DNA of 35,513 nucleotides from Hyphomicrobiales bacterium. GTDB taxonomy: Bacteria; Pseudomonadota; Alphaproteobacteria; Rhizobiales; Beijerinckiaceae. The DNA is taken from assembly GCA_015655535.1 (NCBI GenBank), contig JAATEW010000328.1, forward strand, positions 1-35,513, given 5' to 3'. A model generated the notes under the pieces. That model did no database searches, was not told the origin of the DNA, and saw only the letters and a program-made list of their open reading frames with translations. Of the stretch, positions 23,702 through 31,517 are shown piece after piece. The first letter of the stretch is position 1; every line of letters starts with the position of its first letter. Both the position numbers and the translations under genes were made by a program.

Positions 23702-23752
23702 CGTACGTTTCCGAAATTTCTATAAGTATATTTCAAACCCTTTTAAAAATAC

Positions 23753-24694
23753 TCATTTAAGCGCCATCCCCGCCGCAACCTTCGTGCCGCGCAGAAAATC
23801 CTGGGCTGACATCGGCGCTTTGCCGGAGCGCTGCACTTCGATCAAACGCACCGCGCCGGTGCCGCAGGCAATGGTCAGAGCGCCGTCGAGCGCGGTCCCG
23901 GACGCGCCAAGTCGCGCTCCTTGCCCTTCGGCGAGCGTGCTGCGCAGGACTTTCACCCGCTCCACACCCTTGCCGAAATCGGCCTCGAAAAAAGCGCCCG
24001 GAAAAGGCGAAAGCCCGCGAACGATATTGTGAACCTCATGCGCTGGTTTGGTCCAATCGATGCGGGCTTCGGCCTTGTCGATCTTATGAGCGTAAGTCAC
24101 GCCTTCTTCGGCTTGCGGCGTGAAGGTGAGCTTATTCTCCGGCAAAGCCGAAAGCGCATCTACCATCAGCTCCGCGCCCAACGGCGACAATTGATCGTGC
24201 AGCTCACCCGCCGTCATGTCAGGCGCGATTGGAATGCGTGCAGTCATACCCACAGGCCCCGTGTCTAGCCCCTCTTCCATGCGCATTACCATGACGCCTG
24301 TCTCGCTATCGCCCGCCATGATGGCCCGCTGGATCGGCGCCGCGCCACGCCAACGCGGCAAAAGCGAGCCATGAAGATTGAGGCAGCCTTTCGCAGGCGC
24401 GTCGAGAATGGGTTTCGGCAGGATCAAGCCATAGGCGACGACGACCGCGACATCGGCCGCATGGCTCGCGAAAAGCGTGGCTTCTTCCTCCGTGCGCAAG
24501 GTCTTCGGCGAGAAAACCTTGAGCCCGTGTTTTTCGGCGCAAACCTGCACAGGCGAGGGCGTCAGATCGAGCCCTCGCCTGCCGCCGGGTTTCGGCGCAC
24601 GCGTATAGACGGCCACGACCTCATGCTCGGCAGCGATGATGGCTTCAAGCACCGGCACCGAAAAATCCGGCGTACCCATGAAGATGATGCGCAA
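23753..24694 (-). CDS. fmt: Methionyl-tRNA formyltransferase
   Basis: 313 residues. It formylates Met-tRNA(fMet) with 10-formyltetrahydrofolate for initiation. The start RIIFMGTPDFSVPVLEAI is typical. The catalytic block CLNLHGSLLPRWRGAAPIQ carries the Asn and His, and EEGLDTGPV carries the Asp. The C-terminal tRNA-binding domain runs from about residue 205 (WTKPAHEVHNIVRGLSPFPG). It is upstream of truA, and def lies beyond a small inserted gene. Confidence 0.97.
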   Translation of the reverse strand: MRIIFMGTPDFSVPVLEAIIAAEHEVVAVYTRAPKPGGRRGLDLTPSPVQVCAEKHGLKVFSPKTLRTEEEATLFASHAADVAVVVAYGLILPKPILDAPAKGCLNLHGSLLPRWRGAAPIQRAIMAGDSETGVMVMRMEEGLDTGPVGMTARIPIAPDMTAGELHDQLSPLGAELMVDALSALPENKLTFTPQAEEGVTYAHKIDKAEARIDWTKPAHEVHNIVRGLSPFPGAFFEADFGKGVERVKVLRSTLAEGQGARLGASGTALDGALTIACGTGAVRLIEVQRSGKAPMSAQDFLRGTKVAAGMALK

Positions 24695-24730
24695 AGGAAG
24701 CCTATTAAGGTCAGGACGCCATCAATGGGC

Positions 24731-24818
24731 CGTCATTGCGAGGAGCGGAGCGACAAAGCAATCCATGCTTCCACCCGAAGGATTGGCTCTGGATTGCTTC
24801 GCTTCGCTCGCAATGACG
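24731..24818. repeat. CGTCATTGCGAG palindrome (left copy)
   Basis: CGTCATTGCGAGGAGCGGAG... and ...CTTCGCTCGCAATGACG form imperfect long arms around a ~30-base centre with GCAATCCA/TGGATTGC. The same element recurs at 25267-25347, on the other side of the small Cys-rich gene. Confidence 0.85.
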
Positions 24819-24826
24819 AAACGTTT

Positions 24827-25243
24827 TCATCTTATAAACGGTTCGGCGCTTTCCGGCAGCCACGCCGCGCGCCAGATGGCCCGCGCTTGTTCGATCTCGG
24901 CTTGCGGCCGCGACTGCGTAGCATCCATGACTCGGGCGCGCACGGCTTCGTCAACCAATTCGTCATGGCCTTGCGCGTCGCAGCCGGCACCGGCCGCGCA
25001 GAGAAGCGCGGCAGCTTCGCTGACCGCAACCGTTCCGTAGACGGATGCCGGAACCGGAGCGAAACGCGAGGGCGTGAGGATCAACCCGCAGCCGAAGCCG
25101 CTCTCCAATTCGGCGAGCGCCGGACATGGGCCGGGGCGCGGCCCAAAGACCTTTTTCGCAAGGCCGCACAATTCATCCTGGCAGCATCGCCCGCAGGCAT
25201 TGCAAGGCTGCCCATAGGTTGGCTTATCAAGCATACCGAGCAA
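24827..25243 (-). CDS. Small Cys-rich protein with YkgJ-like CxxCxxCC motif
   Basis: 138 residues. The N-terminus CNACGRCCQDELCGLA plus CPAL and FGCGL contains seven Cys, a pattern like the YkgJ/Fe-S or zinc-cluster proteins. The remainder is helical, Ala-rich and without a known domain. An ATG at 25234 (MLDKP) is an alternative start. The gene lies between def and fmt, which are normally adjacent, and has a copy of the same palindromic repeat on each side. Metal binding is inferred; the function is unknown. Confidence 0.72.
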   Translation of the reverse strand: MLGMLDKPTYGQPCNACGRCCQDELCGLAKKVFGPRPGPCPALAELESGFGCGLILTPSRFAPVPASVYGTVAVSEAAALLCAAGAGCDAQGHDELVDEAVRARVMDATQSRPQAEIEQARAIWRAAWLPESAEPFIR

Positions 25244-25266
25244 GCCTCGTCATTGATGAAGGCGAT

Positions 25267-25347
25267 CGTCATTGCGAGCGAAGCGAAGCAATCCAGCCTA
25301 ACCAATCGAGCCGATACGTGGATTGCTTCGCTTCGCTCGCAATGACG
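25267..25347. repeat. CGTCATTGCGAG palindrome (right copy)
   Basis: CGTCATTGCGAGCGAAGCGA and the reverse complement of it form near-perfect ~29-bp arms ending in CAATCCA/TGGATTG. It is the same family as 24731-24818. Elements of this kind are widespread in bacterial intergenic DNA. Confidence 0.9.
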
Positions 25348-25369
25348 GCTCAACGGTTAATCTTAGACC

Positions 25370-25942
25370 CTAGGCCGCAGGCATGTCCTTGGGAAGGCCG
25401 GACTTCTTCTCCGGCTTCTCGGATCCGTCGCGCTTCGCCGCTTTCTGGAATTTCTTGATGACGCGATCGCGCTTCAGCTTCGAAATATGATCGATGAAGA
25501 GCACGCCGTTCAGATGATCGATCTCATGCTGGAGGCAGGTTGCGAGAATGCCATCCGCCTCGATCTCTTGATGCTTGTTGTCGCGGTCGAGATAGCCGAC
25601 GCGCACGCGCGCCGGACGAATCACCTCTTCATAATATTCCGGGATGGAGAGACAGCCCTCTTCATAAGAGGACGTCTCTTCCGAGGCCCAGAGAATTTCA
25701 GGATTGGCGAAGACCATCGGGTCTGCCGAGGCAGAATCGTCCTTGCGCTTGGCGACGTCGATCACGATGATGCGTTTGGGGATGGCGATCTGCGCCGCCG
25801 CGAGGCCTATGCCCGGCGCGTCATACATCGTCTCCAACATATCGGTCATGAGCGCCCGGACAGCGGAATCGACCTCGGGGACGGGCTCGCATACGTTGCG
25901 AAGCCGTGGATCTGGAAGGGTGATGATCGTGCGTAGTGCCAT
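25370..25942 (-). CDS. def: Peptide deformylase
   Basis: 190 residues. It removes the formyl group from nascent proteins using Fe2+. The three family motifs are present: GIGLAAAQ, EGCLS with the metal Cys, and HEIDHLNG with two metal His and the catalytic Glu. The Lys-rich C-terminal extension (KKFQKAAKRDGSEKPEKKSG) is usual in alphaproteobacterial forms. It heads the block with fmt and truA. Confidence 0.97.
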   Translation of the reverse strand: MALRTIITLPDPRLRNVCEPVPEVDSAVRALMTDMLETMYDAPGIGLAAAQIAIPKRIIVIDVAKRKDDSASADPMVFANPEILWASEETSSYEEGCLSIPEYYEEVIRPARVRVGYLDRDNKHQEIEADGILATCLQHEIDHLNGVLFIDHISKLKRDRVIKKFQKAAKRDGSEKPEKKSGLPKDMPAA

Positions 25943-25974
25943 GGCCTACGAAATAATCATCAATGCGCTTGAGG

Positions 25975-26379
25975 TCAATTTCCTTGGAGATTGTCCGGCC
26001 CGAAAGCCTCGGGCAGCAGCGCGCCGAGCGTGAATGTCGCCCGGATACCTTCTGACCCAGCCGCATAAATTTTGGCATCCGGCCCAGCGAATTCCCGGAT
26101 TCGCTGGCGGCAGGCCCCGCAGGGCGTCACCAAAGCCGGCCCATCGCCCAAAACCAGGATTTCAGCGATTTGGCGCTCGCCCGACGCGATCATGGCCGAG
26201 ATTGCGCTGGCTTCGGCGCAAATGCCCACCGGATAGGCCGCATTCTCGACATTGGTACCGGAAAAGATCGCGCCCGACGGCGTCACCAGAGCCGCGCCGA
26301 CCGCAAAACCCGAATAAGGCGCATAGGCGTGGCGCCGCACGGCGCTGGCCGCCTCGAACAGAGCTTGAACCTTGTCCAT
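25975..26379 (-). CDS. cdd: Cytidine deaminase
   Basis: 134 residues, the small tetrameric form. It deaminates cytidine or deoxycytidine to uridine in pyrimidine salvage. The core is NVENAAYPVGICAEASAI, with catalytic Glu and a Cys zinc ligand, and the second zinc motif is PCGACRQRI. YAPYSGFAVGAA is the usual N-terminal block. It lies 32 bases upstream of def on the same strand and is divergent from pheT. Confidence 0.95.
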   Translation of the reverse strand: MDKVQALFEAASAVRRHAYAPYSGFAVGAALVTPSGAIFSGTNVENAAYPVGICAEASAISAMIASGERQIAEILVLGDGPALVTPCGACRQRIREFAGPDAKIYAAGSEGIRATFTLGALLPEAFGPDNLQGN

Positions 26380-26482
26380 GCGTCCTCTACTTCGGGTACT
26401 GGCCTTCGGGCTGGAACTTGCTGCTCTATCCCTCTAGAACCAGCGGCAAAAGCGACAATCTCCGCTTCCCAATAGGATCTTG

Positions 26483-28912
26483 ATGAAATTCACCCTTTCC
26501 TGGCTCAAGGATCATCTTGAGACCGAGGCCTCGCTCAATGAGATCGTAGCCACGCTGACGCGCATCGGGCTCGAGGTCGAATATGTGGAAAACCCGGCTG
26601 AGGCTTTGCGGGATTTTACGATTGCCACCGTGATCGAGGCGAAGCCGCATCCCAATGCCGACCGGCTGCAGGTCTGCATGGTCGATACCGGCGCCGGTGC
26701 GCCGGTGCAGGTCGTCTGCGGCGCGCCCAATGCGCGGACCGGGCTGAAATCCGTCTTCTCTCCGCCCGGCACCTATATTCCGGGCAAGAAGATCACTTTG
26801 GGCAAGGGCGTGATCCGCGGCGTCGAATCGCTTGGCATGCTCTGCTCCGGCGCCGAACTCGGCCTCTCCGAGGATCATGACGGCATTTTGGAACTGCCTG
26901 ACGACGCACCCCTCGGACAGTCTTACGCGGCCTGGGTCGGCCTCGACGATCCGCTAATCGATATCAATCTCACGCCGAACCGGCCGGATGCCATGGGCGT
27001 CGAAGGCATAGCCCGCGATCTGGCCGCAGCGGGCCTCGGCAAGTTGAAGACCCATAAGATCGCGCCGACGCCCGGCCAATTCCCCTGCCCAGTCGCGGTG
27101 AAGCTCGACTTCGCGCCTGAGGACGCGCATCTGGCGCCGGCCTTCGCATTGCGCCTCGTGCGCGGCGTCAAGAATGGCCCGAGCCCGGACTGGCTGCAAA
27201 AGCGCCTGAAGGCGATCGGTCTGCGACCCATCAACGCGCTTGTCGATATCACCAATTATCTCGCCTTCGACCGTGCGAGACCCTTGCATGTCTTCGACGC
27301 CAAGAAGGTTCATGGCGATCTGGTGGTGCGCCGCGCCAAGGATGGCGAAGAGATTCTGGCGCTCGACGGCAAGACCTACAAGCTCGATGACAGCATGGTC
27401 GTCATCGCGGATAACAATGGCGTCGAATCGATCGCCGGCATCATGGGGGGTGAGGCCTCCGGCTGCGATGAGGCGACGACGGATGTCCTGATCGAATCGG
27501 CTTTGTGGGACCCGACCAATATCGCGCGTTCAGGCCGCAAGCTCGGCATCACGTCGGATGCGCGCTATCGCTTCGAGCGCGGCATCGATCCGGCTTTTTG
27601 TCTGCCGGGCGAAGAACTCGCCACCCATCTCGTGCTGCAATTTTGCGGCGGCGAGCCTTCCGAAATCGCGCTTGCCGGCAAGATCCCCGAGCCCGATCAC
27701 CGCATCGACTTCCCCTGGAGTGAGGTCAAGCGGCTGACCGGCCTTGAACTGCCGCTTTCCGACATGGCGGCGATCCTTGAGAGATTAGGATTTGAGCTCG
27801 CGCTCGCCGATGGCAATAGCGATCGCGTGATGGTCAAAGTGCCCTCCTCTCGGCCGGACGTCGAAGGCAAGGCCGATCTTGTCGAAGAGATCGTGCGGAT
27901 TGCAGGCATAGACAATATAGCTTCGGTGCCTTTGCCCCGGCTCGATCAGAAGATCGCCGAGCCCGTTCTGACTTTGCTGCAAAAGCGCACCCGCGCCGCC
28001 AAACGCGCGCTGGCTTCGCTCGGCCTTGTCGAGGCTGTGACCTGGTCCTTCGTCGCCAAGGAACGCGCTGTTTTGTTCGGCGCGGCGCCTCCCGTCGAAC
28101 TCGCCAATCCGATCGCGGCGGAACTCTCCGCCATGCGCCCGAGCCTGCTGCCGGGTCTAATCGCTTCGGCGCAGCGCAATGCCGATCGCGGCCTGGGCGA
28201 TGTGGCTTTGTTCGAAGTTGGCCAGATCTTCAAAGGATCAGACGAAAAGGACCAGTTCGTCGCGGCGGCGGGCGTCAGGCGCGGCACGGCGAAGCCGCAA
28301 GGCGCCGGGCGCCATTGGGCTGCGCCCGCTGCGAACGTCGATACATTCGATGCCAAGGGCGACGCCTTGAGCCTTCTTGCCTCTTTGGGCGTGGCTTTAG
28401 GCGGCTTGCAGGTCGTATCCGGCGGGCCGGACTGGCTTCATCCCGGCCGCTCGGCTACGCTGCAATTCGGACCCAAAAACATCATCGGCTGGTTTGGCGA
28501 ATTCAATCCCCGCCTTCTGGCTGCGATCGATGTTGAAGGCCCGCTGGTTGGCTTTGAAATCCTGCTCGACGACATACCGGCGCCGAAATCAAAGCCCACC
28601 AAGGCAAAGCCGAAGCTCGACCTATCGGAGTTCATGCCGCTGCAACGCGATTTCGCCTTTATCGTCGACCGTGCCGTGAAGGCCGGAGATATCGTCAAGG
28701 CGGCGCAGGCCGGCGAACGCAATCTCGTTACGCAAGTGACGGTCTTCGATGTGTATGAAGGGCAAGGGGTCCCGGAAGGCAAGAAATCCGTAGCCATCGG
28801 CGTGACGCTGCAACCCCGCGACAAGACTTTGACCGAGGCCGAGATCGATGCCGCCGCGGGCAAGATCATCGCCGAAGTCGAAAAGAAAACCGGTGCAAAC
28901 CTGCGAGGATAG
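26483..28912 (+). CDS. pheT: Phenylalanyl-tRNA synthetase beta subunit
   Basis: 809 residues from the ATG at 26483 (AGGA a few bases upstream; a TTG just before is less likely). Domains in order: the tRNA-binding EMAP-like domain at about 40-150, with HPNADRLQVC and LGMLCSGAELGL; the B3/B4 editing region at about 205-395; B5 at about 400-475 (PSSRPDVEGKADLVEEIVR is the family block); the core at 480-700; and FDX-ACB at about 715-808. It pairs with PheS to charge tRNA(Phe). pheS is usually just before it downstream of rplT; here the upstream neighbour is divergent cdd and no pheS is in the window. Confidence 0.97.
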   Translation: MKFTLSWLKDHLETEASLNEIVATLTRIGLEVEYVENPAEALRDFTIATVIEAKPHPNADRLQVCMVDTGAGAPVQVVCGAPNARTGLKSVFSPPGTYIPGKKITLGKGVIRGVESLGMLCSGAELGLSEDHDGILELPDDAPLGQSYAAWVGLDDPLIDINLTPNRPDAMGVEGIARDLAAAGLGKLKTHKIAPTPGQFPCPVAVKLDFAPEDAHLAPAFALRLVRGVKNGPSPDWLQKRLKAIGLRPINALVDITNYLAFDRARPLHVFDAKKVHGDLVVRRAKDGEEILALDGKTYKLDDSMVVIADNNGVESIAGIMGGEASGCDEATTDVLIESALWDPTNIARSGRKLGITSDARYRFERGIDPAFCLPGEELATHLVLQFCGGEPSEIALAGKIPEPDHRIDFPWSEVKRLTGLELPLSDMAAILERLGFELALADGNSDRVMVKVPSSRPDVEGKADLVEEIVRIAGIDNIASVPLPRLDQKIAEPVLTLLQKRTRAAKRALASLGLVEAVTWSFVAKERAVLFGAAPPVELANPIAAELSAMRPSLLPGLIASAQRNADRGLGDVALFEVGQIFKGSDEKDQFVAAAGVRRGTAKPQGAGRHWAAPAANVDTFDAKGDALSLLASLGVALGGLQVVSGGPDWLHPGRSATLQFGPKNIIGWFGEFNPRLLAAIDVEGPLVGFEILLDDIPAPKSKPTKAKPKLDLSEFMPLQRDFAFIVDRAVKAGDIVKAAQAGERNLVTQVTVFDVYEGQGVPEGKKSVAIGVTLQPRDKTLTEAEIDAAAGKIIAEVEKKTGANLRG

Positions 28913-28917
28913 ACTCT

Positions 28918-29451
28918 GTGAGAGATGACGTATTTTCTGGCGAAGCCCTAGTTCAAAATAGTGCCCCGGCAAGCCTGGTCCAAAGGCGGCGGCGCTTTGG
29001 CCGCGCCGCTCTCACTCTTACCTTGATGTTTGCCATTTTCGCTGCGAGCCCAGCGCTTGCCGAACCGCGCACGATCGCGGATTGCGAGAAGATTCAGGAG
29101 GCGGACGCCTATAATCAATGTCTCGCCAGCTTCGGCCCTGCCGCGCATAAGCACGGTGTTTCGGCCGATCCGGAAGGCGGTGGCAATGGCGGCGGGGGCG
29201 TTTCGACCGCGGCGGCCAGGCGCGGCCATGGTGCGCATGCGTCGCATGCCTCGCCCCATGGATCACATGGGCGAGGCCGCCATTATCATGCCGCGCGGCC
29301 GGGCCGCCATGCGACAGGGCATTATGCGCCGAAGCGTCAGTATGGACATCCATCGTCGAAGCACATGTCTTCGAAGCATCAAGCGTCGGGACATCATGCC
29401 GCGCCGGCGCACGGCGGGCGCCAGCACATGGAATTCAAGATCAAACGCTGA
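28918..29451 (+). CDS. His-rich secreted protein
   Basis: 177 residues from a GTG five bases after the pheT stop. An N-terminal region with RRRRFG leads to a hydrophobic core and a signal-like end AASPALAEP. The mature part starts with a short conserved-looking block DCEKIQEADAYNQCLASFGP (two Cys), a form common in small rhizobial exported proteins. The rest is low complexity and very rich in His, Gly, Ala, Ser and Arg. Metal binding is plausible. It may be read through from pheT. The start codon choice is uncertain; an ATG at residue 37 would remove the signal peptide. Confidence 0.7.
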   Translation: MRDDVFSGEALVQNSAPASLVQRRRRFGRAALTLTLMFAIFAASPALAEPRTIADCEKIQEADAYNQCLASFGPAAHKHGVSADPEGGGNGGGGVSTAAARRGHGAHASHASPHGSHGRGRHYHAARPGRHATGHYAPKRQYGHPSSKHMSSKHQASGHHAAPAHGGRQHMEFKIKR

Positions 29452-29501
29452 GCCCTGCTCTGCGGCGGGGCTCATATATCATGACTTCCCGTTCGAAACG
29501 C

Positions 29502-29577
29502 CTGCAACTTTTCGGGATCATGACTTTTCCAGCCGCATGATCTTATCCGAAAAGTCTGCAACTTTTCGGGATCATGC
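29502..29577. repeat. GATCATGC-family palindrome beside rplT
   Basis: CTGCAACTTTTCGGGATCATG occurs at 29502-29522 and 29556-29576, 54 bases apart. The second copy is one arm of the palindrome GCATGATC...CCGAAAAGT / ACTTTTCGG...GATCATGC (29535-29577). The palindrome reaches into rplT: the stop codon TGA of rplT is part of its right arm. Confidence 0.85.
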
Positions 29578-29937
29578 TTGTGCGGGAAGCGCGCCCTTCA
29601 CCTTCTCGACGATCGCCTTGAAGGCTTCCGGTTCACGGATCGCGAGTTCCGACAAAACCTTGCGGTCGATCTCGATGCCCGCCTTGCCGAGGCCGTCGAT
29701 GAAGCGCGAATAGGTGAGGCCCAGTTCCCGCACGGCGGCATTGAGGCGCTGGATCCACAAAGCGCGGAAGGTACGCTTCTTCACGCGGCGGTCGCGCGTC
29801 GCATATTGCATCGAGCGATCGACGGCCGCTTTCGCGGTACGGATCGTATTCTTGCGCCGGCCATAAAAGCCTTTGGCGGCGTCGAGGGTTTTCTTGTGCT
29901 TGGCGTGCGAGGTGACGCCGCGTTTTACGCGAGCCAT
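29572..29937 (-). CDS. rplT: 50S ribosomal protein L20
   Basis: 121 residues, the 23S-rRNA-binding assembly protein and repressor of its own operon in many bacteria. It begins MARVKRGVTSHAKHKK and has FYGRRKNTIRTAKAAVDR and LWIQRLNAAVRELGLTYSRF, all typical. The C-terminus ends KGALPAQA, with the stop codon supplied by a GATCATGC palindrome, and is a little longer than usual. It follows rpmI by 50 bases. Confidence 0.98.
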   Translation of the reverse strand: MARVKRGVTSHAKHKKTLDAAKGFYGRRKNTIRTAKAAVDRSMQYATRDRRVKKRTFRALWIQRLNAAVRELGLTYSRFIDGLGKAGIEIDRKVLSELAIREPEAFKAIVEKVKGALPAQA

Positions 29938-29987
29938 GGCATAACTCCAAAATTCAAGGGAACGGATAAAAGATCAGACGCGCACCA

Positions 29988-30188
29988 TCAGCCGTTGGGC
30001 AAAAAGTACTTGATGATGTTGTCACCATCGCTCTTGAACAGAACATTGGTGCCGCGCAGATTGCGGATCTGCTTGTTTGTTCTCTTGATCATGCCATGGC
30101 GCTTGCCGGATTGCGCATAGACCACCTTGCCTGTGCCGGTGATCTTGAAGCGCTTCTTGGCGCCGGATTTCGTTTTCAACTTGGGCAT
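29988..30188 (-). CDS. rpmI: 50S ribosomal protein L35
   Basis: 66 residues, MPKLKTKSGAKKRFKITGTG at the start and KSDGDNIIKYFLPNG at the end, the normal form. It is co-transcribed with rplT. infC is 630 bases upstream instead of adjacent, so the common infC-rpmI-rplT unit is loosened by an insert with a repeat, a possible small gene and the infC terminator. Confidence 0.98.
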   Translation of the reverse strand: MPKLKTKSGAKKRFKITGTGKVVYAQSGKRHGMIKRTNKQIRNLRGTNVLFKSDGDNIIKYFLPNG

Positions 30189-30247
30189 TTGCTCGTCTCC
30201 GTCTGGCGGATGCGGCGTTGTTTTCTTAAAAGAAAAATCGCCTTATG

Positions 30248-30293
30248 AGCATGTCCCGGAAAAGCTGTTCGACTTTTCCGATCAGGACATGCT
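30248..30293. repeat. AGCATGTCC palindrome upstream of rpmI
   Basis: AGCATGTCC-CGGAAAAG and CTTTTCCGATCAGGACATGCT form the arms around a short loop. It belongs to the wider GATCATGC/GGACATGC group of rhizobial extragenic palindromes and lies 60 bases before the rpmI start on its transcribed strand. Confidence 0.8.
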
Positions 30294-30513
30294 TCATCCA
30301 AGGAGCTCGTTCGTTTCCGAACAAGCGAAAGAACCGCCACGGCAGCCCTGAATGGCCGGGCGGTTCGGAAGGCGGGTTTATAAGCGCAATGGCAGGCGAA
30401 ACGCAAGCGGCCTCCAGCGTAATCCTCACATGCCGAAAAGCCGCGTTCTAATAAAGAATTAACGCGCGGGCGCATAATCTGCCGCTTTCGCAATCAAGCT
30501 GTCGGGCGCGCCC

Positions 30514-30747
30514 ATGTTCGTTTCGGCCGTTAATTCCATCCGCGGGACCGCTCCCGTCAAAAAGACGGCGAAGCCCGCCAAAGTCAGTAAGCGCGCCGCA
30601 GCCGAAGCCGATGGCAAGGTTGGCAAAGCCACACGGCAGCAGGCCAAGGATGCCGGGCGCGACCGTCAGGCGGCACCGAAATCTCCCGCAGCCATGAGTT
30701 CGCCCGCTGTCCAGGCCGCTTTGACCTTTTTGAAGCCTGGCCTCTGA
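30514..30747 (+). CDS. Possible small Lys/Ala-rich protein
   Basis: 77 residues in the gap between rpmI and infC, on the opposite strand. It begins MFVSAVNSIRGTAPVKKTAK, is rich in Lys, Ala and Arg in the middle, and ends SSPAVQAALTFLKPGL. It has no signal peptide, membrane segment or known domain. No clear SD precedes the ATG. It may be real because nothing else fills this region, but the length and composition are compatible with chance. Confidence 0.35.
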   Translation: MFVSAVNSIRGTAPVKKTAKPAKVSKRAAAEADGKVGKATRQQAKDAGRDRQAAPKSPAAMSSPAVQAALTFLKPGL

Positions 30748-30748
30748 C

Positions 30749-30788
30749 AAAAAGAAAAGAGCATGATGCGGTGAAGCGATCATGCTCT
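30749..30788 (-). terminator. Intrinsic terminator of infC
   Basis: Read on the minus strand: perfect 10-bp arms AGAGCATGAT and ATCATGCTCT around an 11-base loop, then TTTCTTTTT. It lies 29 bases after the infC stop. The stem is itself a GATCATGC-family palindrome, a repeat that seems to serve as terminator. Confidence 0.75.
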
Positions 30789-30816
30789 AACAATCTAGTG
30801 CGGGTGAAGCTCGGGC

Positions 30817-31356
30817 TTAACGTGGCGCGAGCACCATCACCATCTGGCGGCCTTCCATCGAAGGCTCAAGTTCGACCTTGGCGGCGCCAAGCGTCTCGGC
30901 CTTCACCTTTTCGAGCAGGCGGAAGCCTAGATCCTGGTGGGCCATTTCACGACCGCGGAAGCGCAAGGTGACCTTGACCTTGTCGCCCTCCTCAAAAAAG
31001 CGGCGCATGGACTTCAGTTTGGTGTCGTAATCATGCTCGTCGATTCCCGGACGCAGCTTGATTTCTTTGATTTCAACGATTTTCTGCTTTTTGCGGGCCT
31101 CGGCGGCCTTTTTCTGCTCAAGAAAACGGTATTTGCCGTAATCGAGTATCTTGCAGACCGGCGGTTCCGCCGTCGGAACGATCTCGACAAGATCGAGCGA
31201 GGCCTCATCGGCCAAGGCTTGCGCTTCCGAAACTTGCACGACGCCGCGATTATGACCTTCGGCGTCGATTAATTGGACCTCACGGGCGCGGATTTCACGA
31301 TTGATGCGCGGCCCCTCTTTCTGCGGGGCCGTAGGGGCTTTCATTGGACGGCGAAT
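30817..31356 (-). CDS. infC: Translation initiation factor IF-3, probable AUU start
   Basis: 179 residues from ATT at 31356-31354. Frame and text are classic: GPRINREIRAREVQLIDAEG, PPVCKILDYGKYRF, EQKKAAEARKKQKIVEIKEI, and the end EGRQMVMVLAPR. An in-frame ATG at 31344 exists, but AAGGAGAG (31370-31363) lies at the right distance (8 bases from AGGAG) for the ATT and too far from the ATG. The extra residues read MRRPMKAP, the start seen in rhizobial IF3 proteins. E. coli infC also uses AUU, which IF3 itself discriminates against, giving feedback control; the same control is inferred here. Confidence 0.93.
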   Translation of the reverse strand: MRRPMKAPTAPQKEGPRINREIRAREVQLIDAEGHNRGVVQVSEAQALADEASLDLVEIVPTAEPPVCKILDYGKYRFLEQKKAAEARKKQKIVEIKEIKLRPGIDEHDYDTKLKSMRRFFEEGDKVKVTLRFRGREMAHQDLGFRLLEKVKAETLGAAKVELEPSMEGRQMVMVLAPR

Positions 31357-31362
31357 GGCATG

Positions 31363-31370
31363 CTCTCCTT
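31363..31370 (-). promoter_or_regulatory. Ribosome-binding site that points to the AUU start of infC
   Basis: AAGGAGAG on the minus strand, 8 bases from AGGAG to the ATT codon and 20 to the first in-frame ATG. An out-of-frame ATG at 31361 would give only a 6-codon peptide, ending within the infC start region. Confidence 0.7.
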
Positions 31371-31441
31371 ATGTTGATGATCGAACCCGAAGTGTCCCGC
31401 TCACTGCAGCAATTGCAGGCGACGCATCCGGACCCGTTTAA

Positions 31442-31470
31442 AAGATCGGTTGTATGGGGCCGGAAGTCAA
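31442..31470 (-). promoter_or_regulatory. Possible infC promoter
   Basis: On the minus strand TTGACT (31470-31465) and GATCTT (31447-31442) are 17 bases apart. The -35 is good and the -10 poor. It would give a leader of about 80 bases. Confidence 0.35.
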
Positions 31471-31517
31471 TCAACGCTGAGGTTTTTAGGACGCTCTTTA
31501 ATATTCGGCCTGTGTTT

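Noticed and set aside
24371..25345. 324-codon plus-strand ORF
   Set aside because: Runs through fmt, a palindromic repeat and the Cys-rich gene in antisense; not a real gene.
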